Below, piece after piece: positions 1-5,032 of a stretch of 7,046 bases of DNA (the first letter of the stretch is position 1; each line of letters starts with the position of its first letter). The stretch is taken from positions 1-7,046 of the forward strand of contig JAILHZ010000133.1 of the NCBI GenBank assembly GCA_024695545.1, read 5' to 3'. A model generated the notes under the pieces. It was not told the DNA's origin. It ran no database searches and saw only the letters and a list, made by a program, of their open reading frames with translations. The position numbers and the translations under genes were made by a program. Origin of the DNA: Clostridiales bacterium (GTDB taxonomy: Bacteria; Bacillota_A; Clostridia; Saccharofermentanales; Saccharofermentanaceae).

Positions 1-3
1 ATT

Positions 4-1152
4 ATGGGACTTTTTGATAAGAAATTCTGCGATTTTTGCGGCAATAAGATCGGTCTTCTGGGCAACAAGAAACTCGAGGATGCGAACATGTGTAAGGACT
101 GCGCGAGCAAGCTTTCTCCGTGGTTTTCCGAGCGTCGTCACAGCACGAAGGCGGACATCGAAAAGCAGCTCGAGTATCGTGAGCAGAACAAGTCGGCAGT
201 AGCTGCTTTTAAGGCTTCAAGAACGCTGGGAACGGCAAGCACAAAGCTCATTATCGATGACAACGCCCGAAAGTTCATGGTTACCTCGGCAAAAGATATC
301 AACGCGGCCAATCCTGACGTTCTGGATTTCTCGCAGGCACTCGGATGTGACCTTGACGTGAAGGAGCACAGAAACGAGATCAGAACAACTGACAGCAGCG
401 GAAAGTCCGTCAGCTACAATCCGCCGAGATATAAGTATTCCTATGAATTCCACGCCATCATCCGCGTCAACCATCCTTATTTCGACGAGATGAGATTTGC
501 GCTTTCGAGCGGCAGCATCGAGGTCGGCGAGCAGCCGATGAACCCCGGTCAGAGCGGCGGCTGGAGCGTTTCCCGTTCGGGATTCAACATCCTCGGCAAT
601 AAGATCGATGAGTACTATAAGTGCGTTGACTGCGGTAACGAGATCAAGGCGGCTGTTGATGCGATGAAGTCGAGTGGCGGTTCGGCAGCATCCGGAGAAG
701 AAGAATTCCTTCAGTCGCTGCAAAAACAGGCTGACGAATTGAAAGCCCAGATTCAAGCTCAGAGGGCGCAGGGAAATCCTGATCCGACTCTCCTGACTCA
801 GTTGATGCAGGTGCAGCAGCAGATCGCGCTGATCTATGCCAGCCGGCAGCAGGGCGCAATTGGCGGCGCCAACCTGGCAATGGGCGCCACAGGTATGGGT
901 GCAGGTCAAATGGGCGCAGCCGGTATGGGTGCAGCAAGAATGAGTAGTATTGGCGCAGGTATGCTGATGAATCATGGTCTCCAGCAGGCTCCTCAGCAGG
1001 GGGGCGGTCAGCCGATGCAGCAGGGCTTCCAGCAAATGCCTCAGCAGGGTGGCATGGCTCCTGGTATGACAGTAACCTGTCCGGCATGTCAGGCGACCAC
1101 GAAGCTCGGCGCCGCCGGCATCTGCACATATTGCGGAACCAAGATCGTGTGA
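4..1152 (+). CDS. DUF4428-family zinc-ribbon protein with Met/Gly/Gln-rich linker
   Basis: A 382-residue protein. The N-terminus (residues 1-45) is a DUF4428-type treble-clef or zinc ribbon: Cys9/Cys12 and Cys30/Cys33 form two CxxC pairs, followed by the family-like KLSPWFSERRHS segment. Residues 80-175 form a mixed alpha/beta domain I cannot name (possibly PH-like). A lone CVDC pair lies at 207-210. Residues 233-280 are Gln/Glu/Ala-rich and probably a coiled coil. Residues 291-313 carry a five-residue repeat with Met at 293, 298, 303, 308 and 313, and 327-352 is Gln/Gly/Pro-rich. The C-terminus is a second zinc ribbon (Cys359, Cys362, Cys374, Cys377). No signal peptide or membrane segment is seen, so it is probably cytoplasmic. 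The ATG at 4 matches how DUF4428 proteins begin (MGLFDKK), but its ribosome binding site lies outside the window. Family recognition is from memory of the motif; function is unknown. Confidence 0.85.
   Translation: MGLFDKKFCDFCGNKIGLLGNKKLEDANMCKDCASKLSPWFSERRHSTKADIEKQLEYREQNKSAVAAFKASRTLGTASTKLIIDDNARKFMVTSAKDINAANPDVLDFSQALGCDLDVKEHRNEIRTTDSSGKSVSYNPPRYKYSYEFHAIIRVNHPYFDEMRFALSSGSIEVGEQPMNPGQSGGWSVSRSGFNILGNKIDEYYKCVDCGNEIKAAVDAMKSSGGSAASGEEEFLQSLQKQADELKAQIQAQRAQGNPDPTLLTQLMQVQQQIALIYASRQQGAIGGANLAMGATGMGAGQMGAAGMGAARMSSIGAGMLMNHGLQQAPQQGGGQPMQQGFQQMPQQGGMAPGMTVTCPACQATTKLGAAGICTYCGTKIV
880..942 (+). repeat. 15-bp tandem repeat inside the DUF4428 gene (MGAxG pentapeptides)
   Basis: Four consecutive 15-bp units begin with ATG at 880, 895, 910 and 925, with a fifth ATG at 940. 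They encode MGATG, MGAGQ, MGAAG and MGAAR-M. The units differ at third positions and at a few codons, so this is an old or diverged repeat rather than a fresh duplication. It keeps the reading frame. Confidence 0.85.
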
Positions 1153-1248
1153 TCTTTTCATAAAAAAGCACCGGTGAGTGTTGACTCGAAATTCAGTGAG
1201 TGAAATGCTCATTCCCGAGATTTGACACTATTAATGAAAAAACATCCC

Positions 1249-1288
1249 AAATGACTAACGGAGGTCTTCCGTTAGTCATTTTCTTTAT
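1249..1288 (+). terminator. Hairpin with T-rich tail downstream of the DUF4428 gene
   Basis: A perfect 14-bp stem, 1249-1262 (AAATGACTAACGGA) with 1268-1281, encloses a 5-nt loop (GGTCT) and runs into TCTTT. It lies about 97 bp past the stop codon and no better terminator is visible closer. The stem is A-rich on the left and T-rich on the right, so it could act in both directions. It is also the first pair of motifs in the alternating array (1249-1489), so its role may not be only termination. Confidence 0.55.
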
Positions 1289-1489
1289 CACTGGTACTTG
1301 TTTGACCAATGAAGAGGCTCGGAAAGTACTTATTTGAGTTATATTGGTCATTTCGTTGCCCACTTTTCGAAATCTGTCAAACAAAATGACCAAAACAGTG
1401 CTTTTCCAGGTGAAATCCGGGATCTCGTTAGTCATTAAGGCTCCTAACTGATGGGAAATGACCAATAATATTGATATATTGGTCGTTTT
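1249..1489. repeat. Alternating inverted array of eight AATGACYAAY motifs
   Basis: Eight copies or near-copies of AATGACYAAY occur in 241 bp and strictly alternate strand: + near 1250, - near 1271, + near 1302 (TTGACCAAT), - near 1343, + near 1384, - near 1426, + near 1457, - near 1478 (ATTGGTCGTT). Neighbouring copies can pair into hairpins: 1249-1262 with 1268-1281, 1344-1353 with 1384-1393 (perfect 10 bp), and 1456-1467 with 1477-1488. Motif positions are mirror-symmetric about a centre near 1368-1369, because the first/eighth, second/seventh, third/sixth and fourth/fifth pairs all sum to 2737-2738. The sequence between motifs is not conserved between the halves. It could be a decayed palindromic (MITE-like) element, a repeat-type intergenic element or a multi-site protein binding region. 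No coding potential was accepted here. Confidence 0.7.
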
Positions 1490-1490
1490 T
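1456..1490 (+). terminator. Terminator-like hairpin upstream of the csoR promoter
   Basis: A 12-bp stem, 1456-1467 (AAATGACCAATA) with 1477-1488, includes one G-U pair, encloses a 9-nt loop and is followed by five Ts at 1486-1490. It would insulate the copper promoter, whose -35 starts at 1533, from upstream transcription. The stem is AT-rich, so strength is uncertain. It is the last motif pair of the alternating array. Confidence 0.45.
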
Positions 1491-1532
1491 GTATGAAAAA
1501 CACTGATAAAGTCAAATGGCGCACATTCGATG

Positions 1533-1561
1533 TTGACATATACCCCAGGGGGGTATATGAT
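1533..1561 (+). promoter_or_regulatory. Copper-operon promoter (sigma-A type)
   Basis: A perfect -35 TTGACA (1533-1538), exactly 17 bp of spacer, then -10 TATGAT (1556-1561). Transcription should start near 1568, giving a leader of about 70 nt before csoR. The spacer is almost entirely occupied by a CsoR-type operator, the classical layout for repression by blocking RNA polymerase. Confidence 0.85.
1538..1558. promoter_or_regulatory. CsoR-type operator 1, in the promoter spacer
   Basis: Inverted repeat with arms ATATACCCC (1538-1546) and GGGGTATAT (1550-1558) around a 3-nt centre AGG. The TACCCC...GGGGTA core is the known signature of Cu(I)-responsive CsoR operators. It lies between -35 and -10, overlapping the last base of the -35 and the first three of the -10, so bound repressor should exclude RNA polymerase. 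Confidence 0.85.
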
Positions 1562-1575
1562 AGCAACAAGGATAT

Positions 1576-1592
1576 ATACCCCCTGGGGGTAT
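1576..1592. promoter_or_regulatory. CsoR-type operator 2, in the early leader
   Basis: A perfect palindrome with arms ATACCCCC (1576-1583) and GGGGGTAT (1585-1592) around one T. It is a closer match to ideal symmetry than operator 1 and lies roughly +8 to +24 relative to the predicted start. The centres of the two sites (about 1548 and 1584) are 36 bp apart. Confidence 0.8.
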
Positions 1593-1638
1593 GCATGCAC
1601 AAGTAACACAGACGAAAAACCGAAAGGGGAATTTGCAT

Positions 1639-1947
1639 ATGCCTACGAAGAAATGCCCGCATTGCAGCGATAGGAAGAAGGTCCGCACAGACGATGAGAA
1701 GAAGGAACTGATCAAGCGCCTTCGCCGTGCAGAGGGTCAGATCCGCGGCATCGAGAAGATGATCGAAGAAGACGCGTACTGCCCGGACATCCTGACGCAG
1801 GCCGCAGCAGTCACGGCGGCGCTCAACAGTTTCAACAAGGAGCTGATGGCGTGCCACATGAGAAGCTGTGTGGCGGATGATATCCGTGCAGGCAAGGACG
1901 AGGCGATCGACGAGTTCGTCAAAGTCATGCAGAAGCTGATGAAGTAA
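1639..1947 (+). CDS. csoR: CsoR-family Cu(I)-sensing transcriptional repressor
   Basis: A 102-residue all-helical DUF156/CsoR-family protein. The family hallmarks are visible: RLRRAEGQIRGIEKMIEED (residues 27-45), YCPDIL with Cys48, and ACHMRSC with His73 and Cys77. Cys48-His73-Cys77 matches the Cys-His-Cys Cu(I) site of characterised copper CsoRs, which argues for a copper sensor rather than a formaldehyde (FrmR) or nickel (RcnR) relative. The N-terminus adds a CPHC motif (Cys6, Cys9). The start at 1639 is chosen because AAAGGGGA (1623-1630) lies 8 nt upstream. An in-frame ATG at 1591 has no such site and lies inside operator 2. It is the first gene of the operon, 53 bp ahead of copA, and should repress its own promoter through the two operators; Cu(I) should release it. 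Confidence 0.92.
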   Translation: MPTKKCPHCSDRKKVRTDDEKKELIKRLRRAEGQIRGIEKMIEEDAYCPDILTQAAAVTAALNSFNKELMACHMRSCVADDIRAGKDEAIDEFVKVMQKLMK

Positions 1948-1952
1948 TTGCT

Positions 1953-1981
1953 CCGGGCCCCGCACGAAGCGGCTTGCCCGG
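1953..1981 (+). other. GC-rich intercistronic hairpin between csoR and copA
   Basis: Outer stem CCGGGC (1953-1958) with GCCCGG (1976-1981) and inner stem CCGC (1960-1963) with GCGG (1969-1972), loop ACGAA. No T-run follows, so it is not an intrinsic terminator. It fills most of the gap and ends just before the copA ribosome binding region. It might affect mRNA processing or the csoR/copA ratio; that is inference. Confidence 0.5.
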
Positions 1982-2000
1982 TTAGAAAGAGAGAACGAAG

Positions 2001-4721
2001 ATGCAGCAGTTTAAGGTAACGGGAATGAGTTGCGCGGCGTGTTCTGCGCGCGTGGAGAAAGCGGTCGGCGCAGTGCCGGGCGTGTCTTCAGTTGCGGTGA
2101 GCCTGCTGACAAATTCCATGGGCGTCGAGGGGACGGCCGCGCCTGAAGCGATTATCGAAGCGGTCGAGAAGGCCGGTTACGGCGCGAGCCTGAAATCTTC
2201 CGGCTCCGCTTCTTCGGCTTCCTCCGATTCCTCCCGAAAAGCACCCGCATCCGATGATGCCGATTTTCTGAAAGACCGCGAGACCCCGAAGCTCGTCCGC
2301 CGCCTGATCCTGTCTGCCGGGTTCCTGCTCATCCTCATGTATGTGTCGATGGGACACAACATGTGGAACTTCCCACTGCCGTCGTACTTCGACCATAACC
2401 ACCTGGGCCTCACGCTCACCCAGATGCTGCTGGCCCTGATCGTCATGATCATCAACAGAAAGTTCTTCGAGAGCGGCACGAAGTCGCTCCTTCACGGCGC
2501 CCCGAACATGGATACGCTCGTTGCGCTCGGCTCGGGTGTGTCTTTCCTGTGGAGCCTTTTCGTGTTCTTCAGAATGTGCGGCATGATCACGAATGGCGCT
2601 GCGAATTCCGAGCTTCATGAGCTCTATCACAACCAGCTCTATTTCGAATCCGCCGCGATGATCCCCGCACTGATCACCGTTGGAAAGACGCTCGAGTCCC
2701 TGAGTAAAGGACGCACGACAAACGCCCTCAAGTCACTGATGGATCTTGCACCGAAGACCGCGCGTGTCCTTCGCGCGGAAGAAGAGATCATCGTCCCGGT
2801 CGAGGAGGTCGCTGTCGGCGATTTCTTTATCGTCAAGCCTGGCGAGTCCATCCCGGTCGACGGTGTCGTGATCGAGGGTGAGTCCGCGGTCGATGAATCC
2901 GCGCTGACCGGCGAGTCTGTTCCTGCCGATAAGGCCACCGGCGACAAGGTAAGTGCTGCGACGATCAACCGCTCCGGCTACATGAAGTGCCGCGCTACCC
3001 GCGTCGGCGAGGACACGACACTTTCGCAGATCATTAAGATGGTGTCGGATGCTTCCGCGACAAAAGCACCGATCGCACGTATTGCGGATAAGGTCTCGGG
3101 GATCTTCGTCCCGATGGTCATCGGCATCGCTGTCCTGGTGATCGCCGCATGGCTGATCGCAGGAAAAGAAGTGAGCTTTGCGCTTGCCAGAGGCATCTCC
3201 GTTCTGGTCATTTCCTGCCCGTGCGCACTTGGTCTGGCGACGCCTGTGGCCATTATGGTCGGCAACGGACTCGGTGCGAAAAACGGTGTCCTCTTTAAGA
3301 CAAGTGAAGCGCTCGAAACTCTCGGAAAAGCAACTGTTGTCGCGCTTGATAAGACCGGTACGATCACATCGGGCGAGCCCCGCGTGACATCGATCCTTCC
3401 TGCAGACGGCATCAGCAGAGATTACCTTCTGCAGAGAGCATATGCATTGGAAAAAAGAAGTGAGCACCCGCTGGCAAAAGCGATCGTCGCTGAAGTCGAA
3501 GGGGAGAAGGATGGCGCGGCCACATCAAAGAAAGCAGATGCGATGAGCGCAGATCAGGCAGTCGTCTCCACCGGCTCCGGGTGCGACGGAACATGTGACC
3601 TCTTTATGATCGAAAACTTCTCCATCCAGTCCGGAAATGGCCTGGAAGGAACGATCGCCGGCAAACATGTTCACGGCGGAAGCGGTAAGTACATCCGAAC
3701 ATTTGCCGCCTTCCCGAAGGAAATCACAGATGCGGAAGAGACGGCCGCGAACTCCGGCGAGACGCCACTGTTCTTCGAAGAAGACGGCAAGCTTCTCGGC
3801 ATGATCTCTGTCGCGGATACGATGAAAGAAGATTCATCCGAAGGCATCCGTCAGCTGAAAAATCTCGGCCTGAAAGTTGTGATGCTGACTGGCGATAATG
3901 AGCGCACCGCCCGAGCGATCGGAAATAAAGCAGAAGTCGATCATGTCATCGCAGGCGTTCTCCCTGATGGAAAAGGCGCGGTCATTCAGGCACTCCAGAC
4001 AGGCAAAGCTTCTGCGGCCACGACCAGTCCCGATGCATCCGTTTCCACCGGGGCCGCGAAGCATGAATCCGCCAACAAGGTCATCATGGTCGGTGACGGT
4101 ATTAACGACGCACCGGCCCTGACCACTGCGGACATCGGCATCGCCATCGGCGCAGGTACGGATGTGGCGATCGAGAGTGCGGACGTGGTCCTCATGAACA
4201 GCACGCTCACCGACGTCGCCGCCGCGATCCGGCTTAGCCGGAAGACGGTGAAGAACATCCACGAGAACCTGTTCTGGGCATTCTTCTATAACCTGATCTG
4301 CATCCCTGTCGCGGCGGGCATTCTCTCGTGGAAGATGAACCCCATGATCGGTGCCGCGGCCATGAGCATCAGCAGTTTCACTGTGTGCATGAACGCACTG
4401 CGGCTGAACCTTTTCAAGATGCACGACAGCTCTCACGATAAGCCTCTTCACGGGAAAACCCCCGAAGAAATAACAATTCCGGAAACGGAGAAAAGGAGTA
4501 CTACTATGAAAAAGACACTTAAGATCGACGGTATGATGTGCGGCCATTGCGAAGCTACCGTGAAAAAAGCACTTGAGGCGCTGCCGTTTATTTCTTACGC
4601 GGCTCCGGATCACAACGCGAAGAACTGTGTGATCGAAGTTTCTGACGAAGCGGCCTGGGACGAATCTGCCGTCAAGGCAGTCATCGAGGACAAGGATTTC
4701 TCATACCTCGGTGTGGAGTAA
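2001..4721 (+). CDS. copA: Cu(I)-exporting P1B-type ATPase with C-terminal CopZ-like domain
   Basis: A 906-residue pump that should use ATP to export Cu(I) across the cytoplasmic membrane. In order: N-terminal heavy-metal-associated domain (GMSCAAC, Cys11/Cys14), a Ser-rich linker (66-88), four membrane helices (about 100-230), actuator TGES (303-306), two helices around CPC (406-408), phosphorylation DKTGT (Asp450), HP motif (489-490), TGDN (630-633), GDGINDAP (698-705), and two helices with YN (763-764) and MSISS (788-792). CPC, YN and MxxxS are the Cu(I)-specific P1B-1 residues. A second HMA domain (MMCGHC, Cys847/Cys850) closes the protein. It is longer than typical CopA because of this domain and two low-complexity insertions (about 503-533 and 669-691). 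The start at 2001 has only a weak purine-rich AGAAAGAGAG upstream. No promoter is seen in the csoR gap, so it is co-transcribed. Confidence 0.95.
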   Translation: MQQFKVTGMSCAACSARVEKAVGAVPGVSSVAVSLLTNSMGVEGTAAPEAIIEAVEKAGYGASLKSSGSASSASSDSSRKAPASDDADFLKDRETPKLVRRLILSAGFLLILMYVSMGHNMWNFPLPSYFDHNHLGLTLTQMLLALIVMIINRKFFESGTKSLLHGAPNMDTLVALGSGVSFLWSLFVFFRMCGMITNGAANSELHELYHNQLYFESAAMIPALITVGKTLESLSKGRTTNALKSLMDLAPKTARVLRAEEEIIVPVEEVAVGDFFIVKPGESIPVDGVVIEGESAVDESALTGESVPADKATGDKVSAATINRSGYMKCRATRVGEDTTLSQIIKMVSDASATKAPIARIADKVSGIFVPMVIGIAVLVIAAWLIAGKEVSFALARGISVLVISCPCALGLATPVAIMVGNGLGAKNGVLFKTSEALETLGKATVVALDKTGTITSGEPRVTSILPADGISRDYLLQRAYALEKRSEHPLAKAIVAEVEGEKDGAATSKKADAMSADQAVVSTGSGCDGTCDLFMIENFSIQSGNGLEGTIAGKHVHGGSGKYIRTFAAFPKEITDAEETAANSGETPLFFEEDGKLLGMISVADTMKEDSSEGIRQLKNLGLKVVMLTGDNERTARAIGNKAEVDHVIAGVLPDGKGAVIQALQTGKASAATTSPDASVSTGAAKHESANKVIMVGDGINDAPALTTADIGIAIGAGTDVAIESADVVLMNSTLTDVAAAIRLSRKTVKNIHENLFWAFFYNLICIPVAAGILSWKMNPMIGAAAMSISSFTVCMNALRLNLFKMHDSSHDKPLHGKTPEEITIPETEKRSTTMKKTLKIDGMMCGHCEATVKKALEALPFISYAAPDHNAKNCVIEVSDEAAWDESAVKAVIEDKDFSYLGVE
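4491..4498 (+). promoter_or_regulatory. Internal Shine-Dalgarno site within copA
   Basis: AAAAGGAG lies 7 nt before the in-frame ATG at 4506. It is close to the consensus complement of the 16S rRNA tail and at ideal spacing. It decides the call of an internal CopZ start. Confidence 0.6.
4506..4721 (+). CDS. copZ: Possible internally started CopZ-like copper chaperone (in frame with copA)
   Basis: The last 71 residues of CopA, from Met836, form a complete HMA-fold chaperone of normal CopZ length. It starts MKKTLKIDGMMCGHCEATV, with Cu(I) ligands at Cys12 and Cys15 of the short form. An AAAAGGAG ribosome binding site (4491-4498) sits 7 nt before the ATG at 4506, stronger than the one in front of copA itself. 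The preceding linker codons (EKRSTT) read like a translated intergenic leader. I infer that ribosomes may start here to make free CopZ besides the fused form, which would hand copper to the pump's metal sites. That the domain exists is certain; separate translation is a prediction. It could also be only a relic of an older copA-copZ gene pair. Confidence 0.55.
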   Translation: MKKTLKIDGMMCGHCEATVKKALEALPFISYAAPDHNAKNCVIEVSDEAAWDESAVKAVIEDKDFSYLGVE

Positions 4722-4728
4722 TTGCCTC

Positions 4729-4757
4729 TTGATTTCTTGCGCGGCTTTTAGTAAAAT
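4729..4757 (+). promoter_or_regulatory. Probable promoter of tRNA-Val
   Basis: TTGATT (4729-4734), 17 bp, then TAAAAT (4752-4757), 18 bp before the mature tRNA 5' end. Each box differs from consensus at one or two positions, but spacing is ideal. The -10 lies in the loop of a possible 8-bp hairpin (4741-4748 with 4761-4768). Confidence 0.55.
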
Positions 4758-4775
4758 TTGAAAGTCGCAATAGAT

Positions 4776-4852
4776 GGGTGGTTAGCTCAGCTGGTTAGAG
4801 TACTTGCTTGACATGCAAGGGGTCGTTGGTTCGAGTCCAATACTACCCACCA
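4776..4852 (+). tRNA. tRNA-Val (anticodon GAC)
   Basis: A 77-nt cloverleaf with encoded CCA. The acceptor stem is GGGTGGT (4776-4782) with ACTACCC (4842-4848, one G-U pair). The D arm contains GCTCAGCTGGTTAGAG. The anticodon stem CTTGC/GCAAG (4803-4807/4815-4819) encloses loop TTGACAT, with anticodon GAC at 4810-4812, which reads valine codon GUC and, by wobble, GUU. The T stem GTTGG/CCAAT encloses TTCGAGT. The discriminator is A4849, then CCA 4850-4852. It stands alone between the copper operon and the lipoprotein operon. Confidence 0.97.
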
Positions 4853-4882
4853 TTGAGGCGGACCTGTCACCCGCCGGACGAG

Positions 4883-4922
4883 AAACCTCGGAATCGCAAG
4901 ATTCCGGGGTTTTTTCTTTTTT
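4883..4922 (+). terminator. Strong intrinsic terminator after tRNA-Val
   Basis: A 13-bp stem, 4883-4895 (AAACCTCGGAATC) with 4900-4912, one G-U pair, is capped by a GCAA (GNRA) tetraloop and followed by an almost pure T tract to 4922. It lies 30 bp after the tRNA 3' end. As copA has no terminator of its own, it may also end copper-operon transcripts that read through the tRNA. Confidence 0.92.
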
Positions 4923-4935
4923 GTCCGAATTGCAC

Positions 4936-4941
4936 TATAAT
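4936..4941 (+). promoter_or_regulatory. Probable -10 of the lipoprotein operon
   Basis: A perfect TATAAT hexamer. At 17-bp spacing the -35 would be TTTCTT (4913-4918), inside the T tract of the tRNA terminator, so the -35 is poor. The start would fall near 4948, leaving a leader of about 85 nt that includes the 20-bp palindrome at 5002-5021. Confidence 0.5.
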
Positions 4942-5001
4942 AGAAAGAGTATATTTTCCTTGACGGGATTTAGGGTGATCTCTTGAGGATATGAAATCGG
5001 G

Positions 5002-5021
5002 AAAAGCACTGCAGTGCTTTT
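5002..5021. promoter_or_regulatory. Perfect 20-bp palindrome abutting the lipoprotein ribosome binding site
   Basis: AAAAGCACTG followed directly by its reverse complement CAGTGCTTTT. It ends one base before GGAGGGG (5022-5028), the Shine-Dalgarno site of the start at 5033. As DNA it could be an operator; as RNA it folds to an 8-bp hairpin with a TGCA loop right next to the ribosome binding site. The palindrome is certain; the role is unknown. Confidence 0.6.
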
Positions 5022-5032
5022 GGAGGGGCGTT

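Noticed and set aside
1153..1200. A terminator right after the DUF4428 stop, suggested by AAAAAAGCACCGGTG
   Set aside because: The short CACCGGTG palindrome is not followed by a T run, so only half of a terminator is present.
217..1212. Long - strand open frames opposite the DUF4428 gene
   Set aside because: They are mirror frames of a clear coding region, with His/Arg/Leu-rich, Cys-scattered translations and no domain.
1249..1489. The repeat array as a CRISPR array
   Set aside because: Motifs are only about 10 bp, alternate in orientation and have irregular spacing (about 20 to 45 bp); no cas genes are present.
1193..1609. A 138-codon open frame on the - strand across the csoR upstream region, with MTN repeated in frame
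   Set aside because: It runs through the promoter, both CsoR operators and the hairpin array; the recurring MTN comes from the repeated motif itself. There is no convincing ribosome binding site or recognisable domain.
1591..1638. An upstream in-frame ATG for csoR
   Set aside because: It lies within operator 2 without a ribosome binding site, while AAAGGGGA is ideally placed for the ATG at 1639.
2180..2270. An E. coli-like frameshift site after the N-terminal HMA domain of CopA
   Set aside because: The Ser-rich linker shows no classic slippery heptamer with a following stem and nearby stop in the shifted frame.
2733..4613. Long - strand open frames opposite copA
   Set aside because: copA on the + strand has all P-type ATPase motifs in order; the opposite frames have no motifs or start signals.
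4776..4852. tRNA-Val as an integration site of a mobile element
   Set aside because: No duplicate of the tRNA 3' end is found in the window and no integrase gene follows it.
4804..4986. A 60-codon + strand open frame across the tRNA and its terminator
   Set aside because: It overlaps a well-formed tRNA gene and an intrinsic terminator and has no ribosome binding site.
4991..5032. An upstream in-frame ATG for the lipoprotein
   Set aside because: It would place 14 residues, including a Cys and a Trp, before the signal peptide and has no properly spaced ribosome binding site. The ATG at 5033 has both.
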